Source: Thermoplasmata archaeon (GTDB lineage Archaea; Thermoplasmatota; Thermoplasmata; Lutacidiplasmatales; UBA184). Taken from it: a DNA stretch of 64,000 nt. Positions 35,901-44,459 of this stretch are shown piece after piece. Location: NCBI GenBank assembly GCA_021802125.1, contig JAKAAX010000001.1, positions 236,622-300,621 on the forward strand, written 5' to 3'. The notes under the pieces were generated by a model. It was not told the DNA's origin. It saw only the letters and a list, made by a program, of their open reading frames with translations, and did not search any database. Every line of letters starts with the position of its first letter. Positions within the stretch are counted from its first letter, which is position 1. Made by a program: the position numbers and the translations under genes.

Positions 35901-36596
35901 CCTGCGCTTGTTGCGCCCCCCGCGGCGACCCCGGAGAAGACCCCCACGCCCTCCGAGCCCGCGTCCGCGGGCGCACCGAGGCTCGCCGACGCCACTCCAC
36001 CCGTCCCTCCGCCCCCGGCCCCTGCCGCAAGTTCGGAGCGACCGACCTCCGCGCCCGTGGAGGGAGCGAGGGCCGAGCGAGTCTCACCCAGTCCTCCATC
36101 GCCCCCCGAGCCTGCGACGCCACCGACCCCTAGCGAGGGGAGCCAAGCGGAGCCTGTCCCCGCTCCGACACCGAAGCCGGATGCGGTGGCCCCAGAGACC
36201 GCTGCGGAGACCGCCGCTGCCTCGGTAGCTCCTTCAGCCCCTGAGGCCGGGAGCGGACCCGCCCTCGACACCACCTCCTCCTCCGCCGAAGCCGGGACCC
36301 CATCGGAAGAGGCCCCAAAGAAGCGCGGCGGACGACGCAAGAGAGGGACGGGAGCCTCTGGCGGCGGTCGCAGACGGAGAAAGGGACAGGCCGCTGAGGG
36401 GACGGCGGGCGACGATCCTTCCTCCGCGAAGTCTACATCCTCGGACGCAGCGACGGAGCCCTCCTCCTCGGGCGAACCGACCCCGGGAGAGGAATCCCCC
36501 GCACCTCCCGCGGACGATGGAGAGTCTCCCGAGGATCCTACCGAGCCGAACGCGGGGGAGAGCTCCTCTCCCGCGGGCGAAGGCGACGGGAACTAG
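32919..36596 (+). CDS. KaiC/GvpD-like RecA ATPase with a giant disordered tail
   Basis: Of 1225 residues, the first about 290 form a KaiC-like RecA domain: IPTGVDGLDRMLHGGLLPGR, canonical P-loop GPPGAGKT (67-74), TLEEPPNELLQDF, and Walker B RIVIDSLTA near 185. A helical region (about 305-400) follows. From about 400 to 1130 the sequence is almost only Pro, Ala, Ser, Thr and Gly, with no fold. A basic patch (KKRGGRRKRG, about 1133) and a Ser/Glu/Asp-rich acid end close the protein. The tail looks like a long linker or surface brush. GTG 32919 sits 25 nt after a TATA-like cttacaag; ATG 33009 is possible. The next gene is a paralogue. Confidence 0.85.
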   Translation: MGERAGQWCGVLPDPLDRQGSPVAEQGRSRMQRAFLGPHIKIPTGVDGLDRMLHGGLLPGRPYLIVGPPGAGKTTMALEFLLRGVRQGEDVLYVTLEEPPNELLQDFAGLGDGLEKVWIFDAIPDIMRYEKTPFKDIAAVRSAMRLGDVPKEIRKTGEFTSVEITFSALMQTLKMETVRRLYSRIVIDSLTALQYFCMKGFDEAQGAQAFLRFLSDLKITSLLTVETADSDRPTAERLLARGEVHLFRWDISGRVVRAVGIEKIRGSPHDPRLHPFRLSAHGLDVDTSVAISRDTHTVVPVPSEEPEEVEQPSETELMIEARRAILTIQEDVQDLLDVGVDVDMVRELVQQAHAALSRMQTRESLRLLLEARQLVNHLVLGYQVSQEFAAKGGAPSWPSLALKRDVESQLGRAPVGSTASTTAAAPAAASTMPSPATRPTAASPQLSQPTRESAASLLPLLSRLVGVLGKKESASITANLPAALLQRAAAVAGATDLPGIQAMAAAPGAAATPEGERPQGGQSGDVEPSSPGTAPPALTPTTATVAQRTAEPPLASAIHPAATAPTPAAPVPEGPRTPVTATPTSSDAAPRPAPTSPPTPAPPAAAVAGSRPPSPPPTAAAPPKPPAAPAVLRPLPPPVIPPSSPTSPPRTAPKPALAPASPGGGAVTAPRPPPTAPPARPGGSVPPPSGGSGTPPSAPPSPPRTNVGTAGLPQRPGSPPTGSPTATPPPRTGAPPPVLGQTAAAPTARPPSAPGQAPAAPPARPSSWTPLPPVPKVPTPSTSTIPRAQPSPPAPSPTAQPNASTNAEPASSTGGIPVTSAPAAKAPTPAAAPPSSQAPGPGPSPAPAAPPPSQGATLTPRPSGAEYSASTPTGGRALPGSWTAPSVSRMPPPGSPPASHGPSAPSAPNRIGAPVGQGRIGPAPTGAPPRPTPYAGIREATRPQGAPVATPSPTAPPPSPTQVEAERPAPVPPASPVAAASEAPARAPASPDAPPALVAPPAATPEKTPTPSEPASAGAPRLADATPPVPPPPAPAASSERPTSAPVEGARAERVSPSPPSPPEPATPPTPSEGSQAEPVPAPTPKPDAVAPETAAETAAASVAPSAPEAGSGPALDTTSSSAEAGTPSEEAPKKRGGRRKRGTGASGGGRRRRKGQAAEGTAGDDPSSAKSTSSDAATEPSSSGEPTPGEESPAPPADDGESPEDPTEPNAGESSSPAGEGDGN

Positions 36597-36620
36597 CGAC
36601 GGGAAGGAGGGAGGTCGAAG

Positions 36621-37427
36621 ATGGTCGTAGGACGTGGACGGCAGGATGGTCGGACCACGACAGGCATCCCCGGGCTCGACCGGATGCTCAAGGGAGGATA
36701 TCCGCCCGGCCGACCCTACCTCATCACGGGGCCCAACGGCAGCGGTCGGACGCTCATGGGCCTCCAGTTCCTGATGGAAGGCATCCGGCACGGCGAGCCC
36801 GTGCTGCTCGTGGCCGTGGACGAACCTCCGCACGAGATCATGGAGAACGTCCGGGCGTTCGGGTGGGACCTCTCGAAGATCCACACCCTGGACGCGAACC
36901 CGGGCCAGCTCGCCTACCGCCGGCTGGGGAGCGTCCAGGAGATCAAGAGCCTGCAGGAGGTCCGTTCCATGCAGGAGCTGGGGGACCAGCGCCGCGCCCC
37001 TGCGCAGACGGAGGACATCACCATGCAGTCGATCTACCTCCGGCTTCGGAGGCAGCTGGAGACCCTTCCGGTGCGCCGTCTCGTGATCGACTCCATGACC
37101 TCCATCCGCCACTTCGCTCTGAGGGCCACCGGGGAGCAGCAGACGGACCGGACGGAGATCCAGTCGCTGCTCCGCTTCCTGGCCGAGAAGGAGGTGACGA
37201 CGCTCATCACCGCGCTCCCGCCCCCGTCGCATGAGCTGACCCCCGAGCAGGTCATCTGCCGTGGAGAGGTGCTGCTCCGCAAGGAGTGGTCCGGTCCGAT
37301 GATGAAGCGGACGATCCAGATCCTGCGGATGCGTGGCACCCCGCACGACACGGAAGAGCACACCCTGACGATCGGGGCCGATGGCATCCGCGTCGAGGAC
37401 GAGACCCCGCTCAACGCGGGGGAGTGA
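36621..37427 (+). CDS. KaiC-like ATPase paralogue with Lys-to-Arg P-loop
   Basis: A 268-residue stand-alone RecA/KaiC domain, paralogous to the preceding gene (both have TGIPGLDRMLKGGYPPGRPYLI-like starts). The P-loop is GPNGSGRT (37-44): the nucleotide-binding Lys is Arg, so it may bind but not hydrolyse ATP well. Walker B is RRLVIDSMTSIRHF. It follows the large KaiC-like gene by 24 nt and is likely co-transcribed, suggesting a heteromeric active/inactive ATPase pair. Its stop is 17 nt inside the convergent glycosyltransferase end. Confidence 0.85.
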   Translation: MVVGRGRQDGRTTTGIPGLDRMLKGGYPPGRPYLITGPNGSGRTLMGLQFLMEGIRHGEPVLLVAVDEPPHEIMENVRAFGWDLSKIHTLDANPGQLAYRRLGSVQEIKSLQEVRSMQELGDQRRAPAQTEDITMQSIYLRLRRQLETLPVRRLVIDSMTSIRHFALRATGEQQTDRTEIQSLLRFLAEKEVTTLITALPPPSHELTPEQVICRGEVLLRKEWSGPMMKRTIQILRMRGTPHDTEEHTLTIGADGIRVEDETPLNAGE

Positions 37428-38460
37428 GCAACTCGCGGTAGACCGCGAGCGTGGCCTCGGCCACCTTCGGCCACGCGTGCCGCTCCTCGATGACGCGTCG
37501 CCCCTCTTGGCCCATGGCCCTTCTACGGCCCTCGTCGGAGAGAAGCGCGGAGACCGCCTCACGGAACTGAGCGACCTTCTGGTCGATGGGAAGACGCTCG
37601 TCGACGAGGACCCCCGCGGTCCCCGCCGGCACCTCCTCCTCGAGCACCGTCGTGCCCACCACCGGGAGGGAGCTGGCCATGGCTTCCAGGACGGTGATGC
37701 TGAGGAGCTCCGACCCGCTGGGATGCAGGAGGAGGTCGCTCGCGGCGTACCTTCGCTGAAGCTCGTCCTCCGTGACCTCGCCCGCCACGATCACCCGCTC
37801 GGATCCTCCCCCCAGGCGGACCACTTCGTCGGCGTAGGCCCGGTCCTGGACGGGCCCGACGATCGTGAGCGTCGCTCCGGGGATGTCCCGGACCGCGCGT
37901 GCCGCCAGGTGCCAGCGCTTGCGTGGATGGACGGCTCCCACGCCCAGGACCTGATGTCCGAACCGAACGCTCCACTCGGCGTGGAAGAAGGCGGGGTCCA
38001 CCCCGTTCGGGATGACCCGGATCCTGTCCCTACGGGTCGTGGGATGGACACGCCCCATCAGCTCCGCGACCTTTGGCGTCAGCGCGAACGTCCTTTCGGC
38101 CCGCGCGCACGCCCTCTTCTCCAGATAGAACCCCCAGGACTGGCTCAGTCCGTGGACCCCGTTCCAGTGCCGGGAATGGGAGGTGTAGACGTACGGTACG
38201 TGGGCGAGGATGAGCCGGTTCGCGACGACGGGCGTGGACGCATGCACGATGTCCCCCCGCTCCTGCCGCAGCATCTTCGGGAGGGCCAGGGCGAACCGGT
38301 ACTCGTCGATGGGGCGGCCACTGCCGATCCTCTGCACGACCTGGACCTCCACGTCCAGGCTCTGGAGGCCGCGGGCGAGCCCGTCGATCGCCCGTTCGAC
38401 CGCCCCCCAGCCCGGGGGCGGGACGGGGAGCACGCCGCTACCGAGGAGGAGGACCTTCAC
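37411..38460 (-). CDS. Family 4 glycosyltransferase
   Basis: A 349-residue GT-B enzyme. The N-terminal fold opens with GSGVLPVPPPGWGAVERAIDGL. The C-terminal donor site is TVLGTT-preceded HPSGSELLSITVLEAMASSLPVV with the two Glu of the EX7E motif (SELLSITVLE). NGVDPAFF and the GAVHPRKRWHL step also match GT4. It transfers a sugar from a nucleotide donor to a lipid or protein. Isolated from other glycan genes; acceptor unknown. ATG 38460. Confidence 0.88.
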   Translation of the reverse strand: MKVLLLGSGVLPVPPPGWGAVERAIDGLARGLQSLDVEVQVVQRIGSGRPIDEYRFALALPKMLRQERGDIVHASTPVVANRLILAHVPYVYTSHSRHWNGVHGLSQSWGFYLEKRACARAERTFALTPKVAELMGRVHPTTRRDRIRVIPNGVDPAFFHAEWSVRFGHQVLGVGAVHPRKRWHLAARAVRDIPGATLTIVGPVQDRAYADEVVRLGGGSERVIVAGEVTEDELQRRYAASDLLLHPSGSELLSITVLEAMASSLPVVGTTVLEEEVPAGTAGVLVDERLPIDQKVAQFREAVSALLSDEGRRRAMGQEGRRVIEERHAWPKVAEATLAVYRELLTPPR

Positions 38461-38581
38461 GATTCGGGGATTTCACGGGGAGGGTAATAGAAGCTCTTCC
38501 CAACGGCTCCCCAAGGGGGGGTAGCGCCCCGGGGGGAGGAGGCGATAGGTCCAAGACCACTCCCGCCTGCGGAACCTCCGC

Positions 38582-38657
38582 AGCCCCGTGGTGTAGTGGC
38601 CAAGCATACGGGCCTTTGGAGCCTGTGACACCGGTTCGAATCCGGTCGGGGCTACCA
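38582..38657 (+). tRNA. tRNA-Gln (anticodon TTG), CCA encoded
   Basis: Acceptor arms AGCCCCG and CGGGGCT pair with discriminator A at 38654 and CCA at 38655-38657. The anticodon arm is CGGGC-CTTTGGA-GCCTG, anticodon TTG. The T arm is CCGGTTCGAATCCGG. No intron. The lower-G+C accessory island begins immediately downstream, so the gene may be an integration site. Confidence 0.95.
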
Positions 38658-38879
38658 TATGCGTGGGGTGTATACCATCACCACAACACCACGTTGAGAA
38701 ACGATCAAAGCGAGGGCCGAAGCTTGGGGTGGTGACCCTGTGTGGAACCAGTGGCAGAGGTAGTCGCCTCATAGGGTGGCCCGACCTTGAGTCCAAGCGG
38801 TGGTGCTGGGAATCCGGACCCCTACCTACGAGATAAGCGCGCGATTCAGGGTGACATCATTGATGAACCAGTAGGTGCT

Positions 38880-38887
38880 CTATATGA
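38880..38887 (+). promoter_or_regulatory. TATA box of the Sll1717-like ATPase gene
   Basis: The AT-rich ctatatga (38880-38887) lies about 20 nt before the ATG at 38903. It predicts a leaderless or near-leaderless transcript for the island ATPase. Confidence 0.5.
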
Positions 38888-38902
38888 CTCGGTGGTGGCG
38901 CC

Positions 38903-40339
38903 ATGCGTATCGGGGACATCGTTTTTGGTTTGACAGCGGCGGAAGAAGAGCGCGCGCGGGACCCCAGGCTTCTGCTTGAGGGATTCCTCGACGCCTTCGG
39001 ATTCGTGAAACAGGTCAAGGACGGACACGAGTTCCTCATTCTTGGACCGAAGGGGTCTGGCAAGTCCGCGATCGCCTCTCGGATTGAACTCTTGGCAAGA
39101 CAGGGAAACACCCTGTTCGCAAGTACGTATCAGCTAGGGCAGTTTCCGTTCGACAGGTTTGCAGAGATTCTTCCAGGGGGGGAGGCGCCCCTCATCAAAT
39201 TCCCGAGCAATTGGGAGCTCCTGCTGCATATTCTCCTCGTCGAGAGCTTGAGCAAAGATGCGGCGTGTCGATGCGAGGGCACGCCGTCCCTCGCGAAGGT
39301 GACAGAGGCTCTGAAGAAGCTCGGCCTTCTACCAGGAAAGGACCTCACGCAGCTCGTGAGACACACTTCGAGCCGCCAGTTGAAGCTCTCGATTCCGCAG
39401 TTCTTCGAGTTCGAAGCCGGCTCGGAGAAGGAGCAAGTTCCCGACGTCGGATTCATGTTCAGAATTCTCCAGGATGTCTGCAGTCGTGCACGACCCTCTG
39501 GGAGGCATCTGGTCTTTGTCGATGGTCTCGATGACGTCTTGACTCGTCGGGGGAGGCAGTACGAAGCCTTGGCCTCCTTGATAGTTGGCGCTGACAGGAT
39601 GAATCGAAGACTTCGCGAAGCCGGAGCCAACGCCAAGATCGTCGTACTCTGTCGAACAGACCTATTCGATCTTCTCCCTGATCCGAACAAGAACAAGATC
39701 AAGCAAGATAATGCGGTCGTTCTCGACTGGTATCAGGACACACGCGACTACGGCTCGACGAATCTTGTTCGGCTTGTGAATCACCGCGCTCAGCTATCGT
39801 TGCACAGCTCCGTCGACGTCTTCTCTCAGTTACTCCCAGGGTCAGTGGTCGGAGGTCAGCCGACAGTGAAGACGATTCTTGAGAACACCCGACACACCCC
39901 CCGCGATGTCATTCAACTTATGAACAGGGTTCGAGACCATTCGAGGGGGGCCTCTGCGAACGCGCCGGCCGTCATGAGTGGTCTGCGGAAGTATTCCGAA
40001 GACTACCTCTTGCCGGAGATGCGAGACGAACTATGCGGTATCATGCCGATGGCCGACACGGAGAAGGCGCTTCAGCTTCTGAGTCTCCAAGGCAAACGTC
40101 AGTTCACCTTCGACGAGTTTCGTAGCGCCCAGAGAAATGATCCTCGGTTCGCTCAACTGGACCCCATGCGAACCCTTGAGTACCTATTCGAATGCAGCGC
40201 AATAGGTAATGTGAGAGGGGGCGAAGACGACGATGATTACCGGTTTTCTTTCAAGTTCCGTAACCGGAGCGCAATTTTCAACCCCAATGAGAGGATTACA
40301 GTCCATCGTGGAATCTGCAAAGCCCTGAATCTGATGTAA
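38903..40339 (+). CDS. P-loop ATPase of the Sll1717-like family
   Basis: A 478-residue STAND/AAA-like ATPase. The P-loop is GPKGSGKS (about 50) and Walker B is HLVFVDGLDDV. Later comes a sensor-like VVLCRTDLFDLL and a helical C-terminal half. Proteins of this kind are often found in bacterial and archaeal defence loci. It is the first gene after tRNA-Gln, and its DNA is visibly less G+C-rich than the core. It is convergent with the methyltransferase gene. Family-level call is moderate; biological role is inferred from neighbours. Confidence 0.7.
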   Translation: MRIGDIVFGLTAAEEERARDPRLLLEGFLDAFGFVKQVKDGHEFLILGPKGSGKSAIASRIELLARQGNTLFASTYQLGQFPFDRFAEILPGGEAPLIKFPSNWELLLHILLVESLSKDAACRCEGTPSLAKVTEALKKLGLLPGKDLTQLVRHTSSRQLKLSIPQFFEFEAGSEKEQVPDVGFMFRILQDVCSRARPSGRHLVFVDGLDDVLTRRGRQYEALASLIVGADRMNRRLREAGANAKIVVLCRTDLFDLLPDPNKNKIKQDNAVVLDWYQDTRDYGSTNLVRLVNHRAQLSLHSSVDVFSQLLPGSVVGGQPTVKTILENTRHTPRDVIQLMNRVRDHSRGASANAPAVMSGLRKYSEDYLLPEMRDELCGIMPMADTEKALQLLSLQGKRQFTFDEFRSAQRNDPRFAQLDPMRTLEYLFECSAIGNVRGGEDDDDYRFSFKFRNRSAIFNPNERITVHRGICKALNLM

Positions 40340-40364
40340 CCCGCTCCCGAGCGGCGCGTGGCGC

Positions 40365-41321
40365 TCAGTGGTACACTGCTGTGGCGGGGAACCGGACAGA
40401 CGAGGCAGCGGCATAGTCTGGGTCGAGTTCTATCGCGATCCACCGCCGCTTGAGAAGCTGGGCAACCCAGCCTGTTGTGTTTGAGCCGGCGAACGGATCG
40501 AGAACTATGTCTCTCGTGTCGGTGGTGAACTTGATGAAGAACTCAGGGAGTGCCTTCGGAAAGCGGGCCGGGTGGGGCTTCAGCCCTTTCGCTTTGCACT
40601 CCTTGAAATAGTCACTGGTCGCGTCTGTGTTCCCGGCTTGGATGAGATTGGATGGGATAGACCCCCCCCTGTCCAACGCGAATTTCTTGGTGATGTTATG
40701 GCCGGAAGGCCGGATGGTTTCTCGGATGCCACGCGCGACCAGTCGCCTCATGTCAGGACTGTAGTCATGGAGGACCCTCCGGTTGTCCGCCTTCGGGTTC
40801 TCCCCTTTACCGAACCACCAAATGAACTCAACGGCGTCCTTGACTCTGATTCGACGAACGTTCACCCACTCAGCAGGGGCTGGCATCTTCGCCGAGTTGT
40901 ACCAGAAAAATTCCTGAGCTAGTGGAAGCTGCTTGCTGATCCTGAGCGCCAGCTCATAGTGGTAGAGGGAACGGATGGGGGCGCCTTTCGTCCAGACACC
41001 ACCGACGTTTAGAACAAAGCTCCCATCCGGCTTGAGAACCCGCCGGATCTCCGGGACAAAGCCCGTCAGCCAGTCGACGTATTCCTTCGCATCGACGTTC
41101 CCGTACTCCTTCTTAAAAACGAGCGGGTACGGAGGAGATGTTACGACTAGACTGACAGACTCCGAGCGGACTTGCTTGAGCAGGTCTCGGGCATCCTCGC
41201 AGTAGCAGGCTCCCTGCTCGGTATAGTACAGAGGGGTGGCACATTCAACCTCGGCAGCGACTGGGTTGCGGATGTCGAGGTTCAGCCCCTGACTTCGGGT
41301 CTTTGCCACCGCCATGTTCAT
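40365..41321 (-). CDS. DNA (cytosine-N4/adenine-N6) methyltransferase
   Basis: A 318-residue SAM-dependent DNA methyltransferase. The catalytic motif IV is TSPPYPL, near residue 60, and the SAM-binding motif DPFAGSNTTGWVAQLLKRRWIAIELD is near the C-terminus, giving the beta-class order. The TSPPY form is typical of N4-cytosine enzymes, but adenine activity is not excluded. It starts by ATGA overlap with the RHH gene, so the two are coupled. With the opposite-strand PD-(D/E)XK-like gene it resembles a type II restriction-modification system. Confidence 0.88.
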   Translation of the reverse strand: MNMAVAKTRSQGLNLDIRNPVAAEVECATPLYYTEQGACYCEDARDLLKQVRSESVSLVVTSPPYPLVFKKEYGNVDAKEYVDWLTGFVPEIRRVLKPDGSFVLNVGGVWTKGAPIRSLYHYELALRISKQLPLAQEFFWYNSAKMPAPAEWVNVRRIRVKDAVEFIWWFGKGENPKADNRRVLHDYSPDMRRLVARGIRETIRPSGHNITKKFALDRGGSIPSNLIQAGNTDATSDYFKECKAKGLKPHPARFPKALPEFFIKFTTDTRDIVLDPFAGSNTTGWVAQLLKRRWIAIELDPDYAAASSVRFPATAVYH

Positions 41322-41503
41322 AGGCCTTCTCGTCGCTTCACAGTTGAGGAGATTATGGACTTTTCAGCCAACCAGGCGAGGACGATATTTCGCACCAGTT
41401 CGGAGTCCCCTTCGCCAAGTTCCCCTCGGAACTTCTCGATGAGAGCCCACTGGCTGTTGGTAAAGATGACCTGCACCCGCCGTTTTCCCTTCTGGGGGGG
41501 CAT
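41318..41503 (-). CDS. Small ribbon-helix-helix (CopG-like) protein
   Basis: A 61-residue basic protein with a ribbon-helix-helix outline: RRVQVIFTNSQWALIEKF then ELVRNIVLAWLAEKSII. RHH proteins bind DNA as dimers and often regulate plasmid or defence genes. The stop overlaps the methyltransferase start (ATGA). It is placed where a control protein of a restriction-modification locus would be expected. ATG 41503. Confidence 0.6.
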   Translation of the reverse strand: MPPQKGKRRVQVIFTNSQWALIEKFRGELGEGDSELVRNIVLAWLAEKSIISSTVKRREGL

Positions 41504-41568
41504 GTACTCACCGGCTACACACCCGATACTGGTCTCGATTATGAAGGTTTACCCCGATACGGCCTAAT
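41504..41568. promoter_or_regulatory. Divergent promoter between RHH and the PD-(D/E)XK-like gene
   Basis: The 65-nt gap is AT-rich. On the minus strand TTCATAATC (41537-41545) lies 34-42 nt before the RHH start. On the plus strand gtttacc (from 41546) lies about 20 nt before the GTG at 41569. It may serve both directions. Confidence 0.4.
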
Positions 41569-42108
41569 GTGCAAGGTGGACCCCACCCGGTCGAGGTGGA
41601 CATGGGGCTCACCGCATATCAGATTCTCACGGTCATCCAACGAAGCGACCGCTGCTACCAGACGGTGCGCGGCTACGTTGCCGAGAGACATCTCGAAGTC
41701 CACTTAGAAGGACTCAAGAGAGCAGGCGTGCTCTTGCATGCGCGCAGAATCGACACGGACGGTAGGCCAGACTTCGAAGTGCAGGTTCCCGGAGGCGAGC
41801 TAAGAACACTTGAGTGCAAGAACGTGATGTCGGGCACTATTTTCGCGAGCGGGGAAATGAAGGTCGACTTCCAGCGGACTAGGAATCAGCTTGAGGGGAA
41901 GGCAGGACGGTTCTACAGGGTTGAGGACTTCGACATTCTTGCGGCATGCACCCACAACGTCACCAAGAAGTGGGAGTTCAGATTCATCCGGACGGTCGAC
42001 CTTCCACGCGACTCGCGTGGAGGACCTAGCGCGCTGCACAAGTCGGTTAGGGTTCCGCGGGTTGCCCGTGCACCCTGGCAAGATAACATTCTGTACGTGC
42101 TTCGGTAA
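41569..42108 (+). CDS. PD-(D/E)XK-like protein, possible restriction endonuclease
   Basis: A 179-residue protein. The central stretch GRPDFEVQVPGG followed by RTLECKNV resembles a PD-(D/E)XK nuclease core (Asp, then Glu-x-Lys). After it is DFQRTRNQLEG and a region of mixed alpha/beta. The N-terminal 60 residues look like a helix-turn-helix (AYQILTVIQRSDRCYQTV). It is divergent from the RHH-methyltransferase pair. It could be the endonuclease of that system, but no close family is recalled. GTG 41569; ATG 41602 is an alternative. Confidence 0.55.
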   Translation: MQGGPHPVEVDMGLTAYQILTVIQRSDRCYQTVRGYVAERHLEVHLEGLKRAGVLLHARRIDTDGRPDFEVQVPGGELRTLECKNVMSGTIFASGEMKVDFQRTRNQLEGKAGRFYRVEDFDILAACTHNVTKKWEFRFIRTVDLPRDSRGGPSALHKSVRVPRVARAPWQDNILYVLR

Positions 42109-43544
42109 CCCGAACCTCATGCCGGACCCACGTGGGGCGGAGTGTCCCGGTATCGCGCTATTGGGGCGATCTCAGCCATCGGGTGGTTTCCATCCTGGAT
42201 TTCATACGACAGTTGGCGTGGAGACGGGAAGGAGAGTTATGCAGCACAGCCTCTCATGGTGTCGGACATTCGCCAACAACCATCGGTATTCGAACCCGAC
42301 CAACATCCCGGCTGGGTCTGGGATGAGTTAAACACATCCGAGGTAGAAGACAGCATTTCCGAACTTTGAGGATGCCGCTCATGCAGAGTAGACGTGGACT
42401 CCATGAGTGTGGCCCATCCGGTGCATCTCTCTCAGGTCAGTGGCCAAACTGAAATCCCGAATGGTGTCGACTGTCTTGCCGGGTTCGAGGTCTATGAACA
42501 CCAGGTCCGTCCCTTGCCCGTATCCCCACAAGGAGCCGCTGTGATTCCCTTGACCGAAATTGACCAGGAGAAGCGCTCCTACCCGGGTCCGCAACTCGAC
42601 AAAGAGGTTCTGACTGAGCGCGCTCGAAGCACTGCCCTGTATTCCACTGACGGTGCTCGGAAGGTCCTGAGCGGCCCCCGTTTTCAGCTCGAATGCTCAC
42701 ATCGGTCGAGGCACAGTCCCATGGAAGCCGTGTGGTTTCCGTACAAAATGGTGCTCCCATGGTTTTCGAGAAGTCATGTCCCAGCTAGAGTGGCAACCCC
42801 GACTACCGCGCCAAAGAGTACACGTCCCACTGCAATCCGAAGCTCAAGCGCGCGCGGCAGCGGATGGCCGCCAACTCAACCCCTGCGACAAGGACAGGAA
42901 CCTCCGGAGGAGGCCCCGTTCACGCGTCGATGGGATCACCGCATTCCTCTCAAAGATCCGGTTCCACGCATTCTACGCCGCTGTGATCGAACTCCGCCTT
43001 CATAAGGGGACCCGCCGGGCTCTCCAAGTCGAATAGGAGATGGCGGTACCGAGCACTCCGTTACTTTGGTGCTCAATCAGATCATAGATGGGGGGGCGAA
43101 GCAGTATGTGCCCGAGTGAGTCCAGACAACTCCACTCCGCCGCATCCTCTCCATCCCGCAGCACAATCTCACCCCTGATACAGCCCTATGCGTTCGCTCC
43201 TCCCTTTGGGACCCCTCACCGAAGACGAACATGATGGTGGACCATGAGGTCCAACTCCAGAAGGTCCTAACCCGGGCGTGTCGCTCCCGTACCCAGGAGC
43301 GTCCCTGGTCCCACTAGGACGTGACAATTTCCGACATCCGTGGCTGCGTTCACCCTCTTGCCGAGCCCTGTCGCAATGCGAACGGAGGCATTACGACTGT
43401 GATCGTGTTCGGCCCGGGGGTTTCCCATCGCGATCACTGCCCCTTTTCGTGCCATTCCCAACCCGGTAGCTTGCACGATTCGGTGAGTGTCGAGGATGTC
43501 GTGACGGTGTTTCAAGAGCGCGCTACCGCAAGCTTCGGCACATC
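42109..43544. other. Intergenic/decayed region of the first island
   Basis: This 1.4-kb stretch has only short frames on both strands. A 75-codon plus-strand frame (42142-42369) and a 71-codon minus-strand frame (42379-42594) have protein-like composition but match nothing recognised. It borders the decayed transposase and is probably mobile-element debris. Confidence 0.5.
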
Positions 43545-44447
43545 ATGGGCCGTGAGATGCTTTCCCAGGAGAAAAACGACCTGGGGAGGGGACAGGGCTA
43601 CCGCCTTTTGGTGCTGGCCCAGGGATGGGACAGGGAGACAATCGCTCTTGCCAACTGGGTGATCGGAAGCGGAGATGGAGCTGCTCGCGAACGGGGTGAA
43701 GCCCTCCCAGAGGTCGTGTGCACCGGGGCGATGACGAGTCCCAACTTTGGCCTCCTGAAAGTGAGAGTAGGCCTGGCGTTGAATCTCCGGCAGAAGATGG
43801 AGGCCAGGGTAGCGAGGGACCTGAAACATCTGGAGTGGGAGAAGGAATCCTTGTCGAAGCGGCTCACCGAAAAACTCCGGCGGGAGCTTGGCGTGCATGA
43901 CCCGAAGCTGAGGGCGTAAGACCGTTACGTCCGGGGGCTCTCGCTGAAGAGCACCTAGCGTGGGGAGCCGCGGTGGACGACCAAGTGATGGAACGATTCT
44001 GGGCGTTCGACGGGGCACCCCAGATGTTCAGCACGGACCTCTCCCTGCGCGGCCAAAAAAATCTGCGAGACCTGCTTCTCGAATGACGTGATCGAGAAAG
44101 TCTTTCGAACGGCCATGGGGGAGCTCCCCCTGGAGCCCATCCGAGAGCAGCGGTTGGACCGGATGTACGCGAGCGCCACGACCCTCTACCCTCGCTGACT
44201 GCGCTGGAGCGGGACGGAGAGGACCATTAAGCGGAAACTCCCTAATATGAGCGTTGTCGAGGCGCTGAGGCGCCTCGAGAGGGTTCCTAGCGGGGAGACG
44301 GACACGGGAATATTGGTCCGGGAAGGGGTGCCTCGACCCCGGCCAAACAGGAAGACGTCCTCACAGCCCCTCGGTGGAACACGCTACCTACCTGTGGCGT
44401 TAGTCGTCGGAATCCAGTTTGAGAGCGACAGGCTCGTCGACGTGTGA
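43545..44447 (+). pseudogene. Decayed IS4/IS1634-like DDE transposase
   Basis: Pieces of one transposase are spread over different frames. A frame from 43545 ends at a stop at 43919. The next pieces include MFSTDLSLRGQK, then after a run of seven A (about 44056-44062) the frame shifts to NDVIEKVFRTAMGELPLEPIR, and after another shift KRKLPNMSVVEALRRLERV. These match the C-terminal half of archaeal IS1634-like transposases as I know them. At least two frameshifts and stops show it is inactive. The N-terminal half and the ends of the element are not identified. Confidence 0.6.
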
Positions 44448-44459
44448 ACTGTACTCGCA

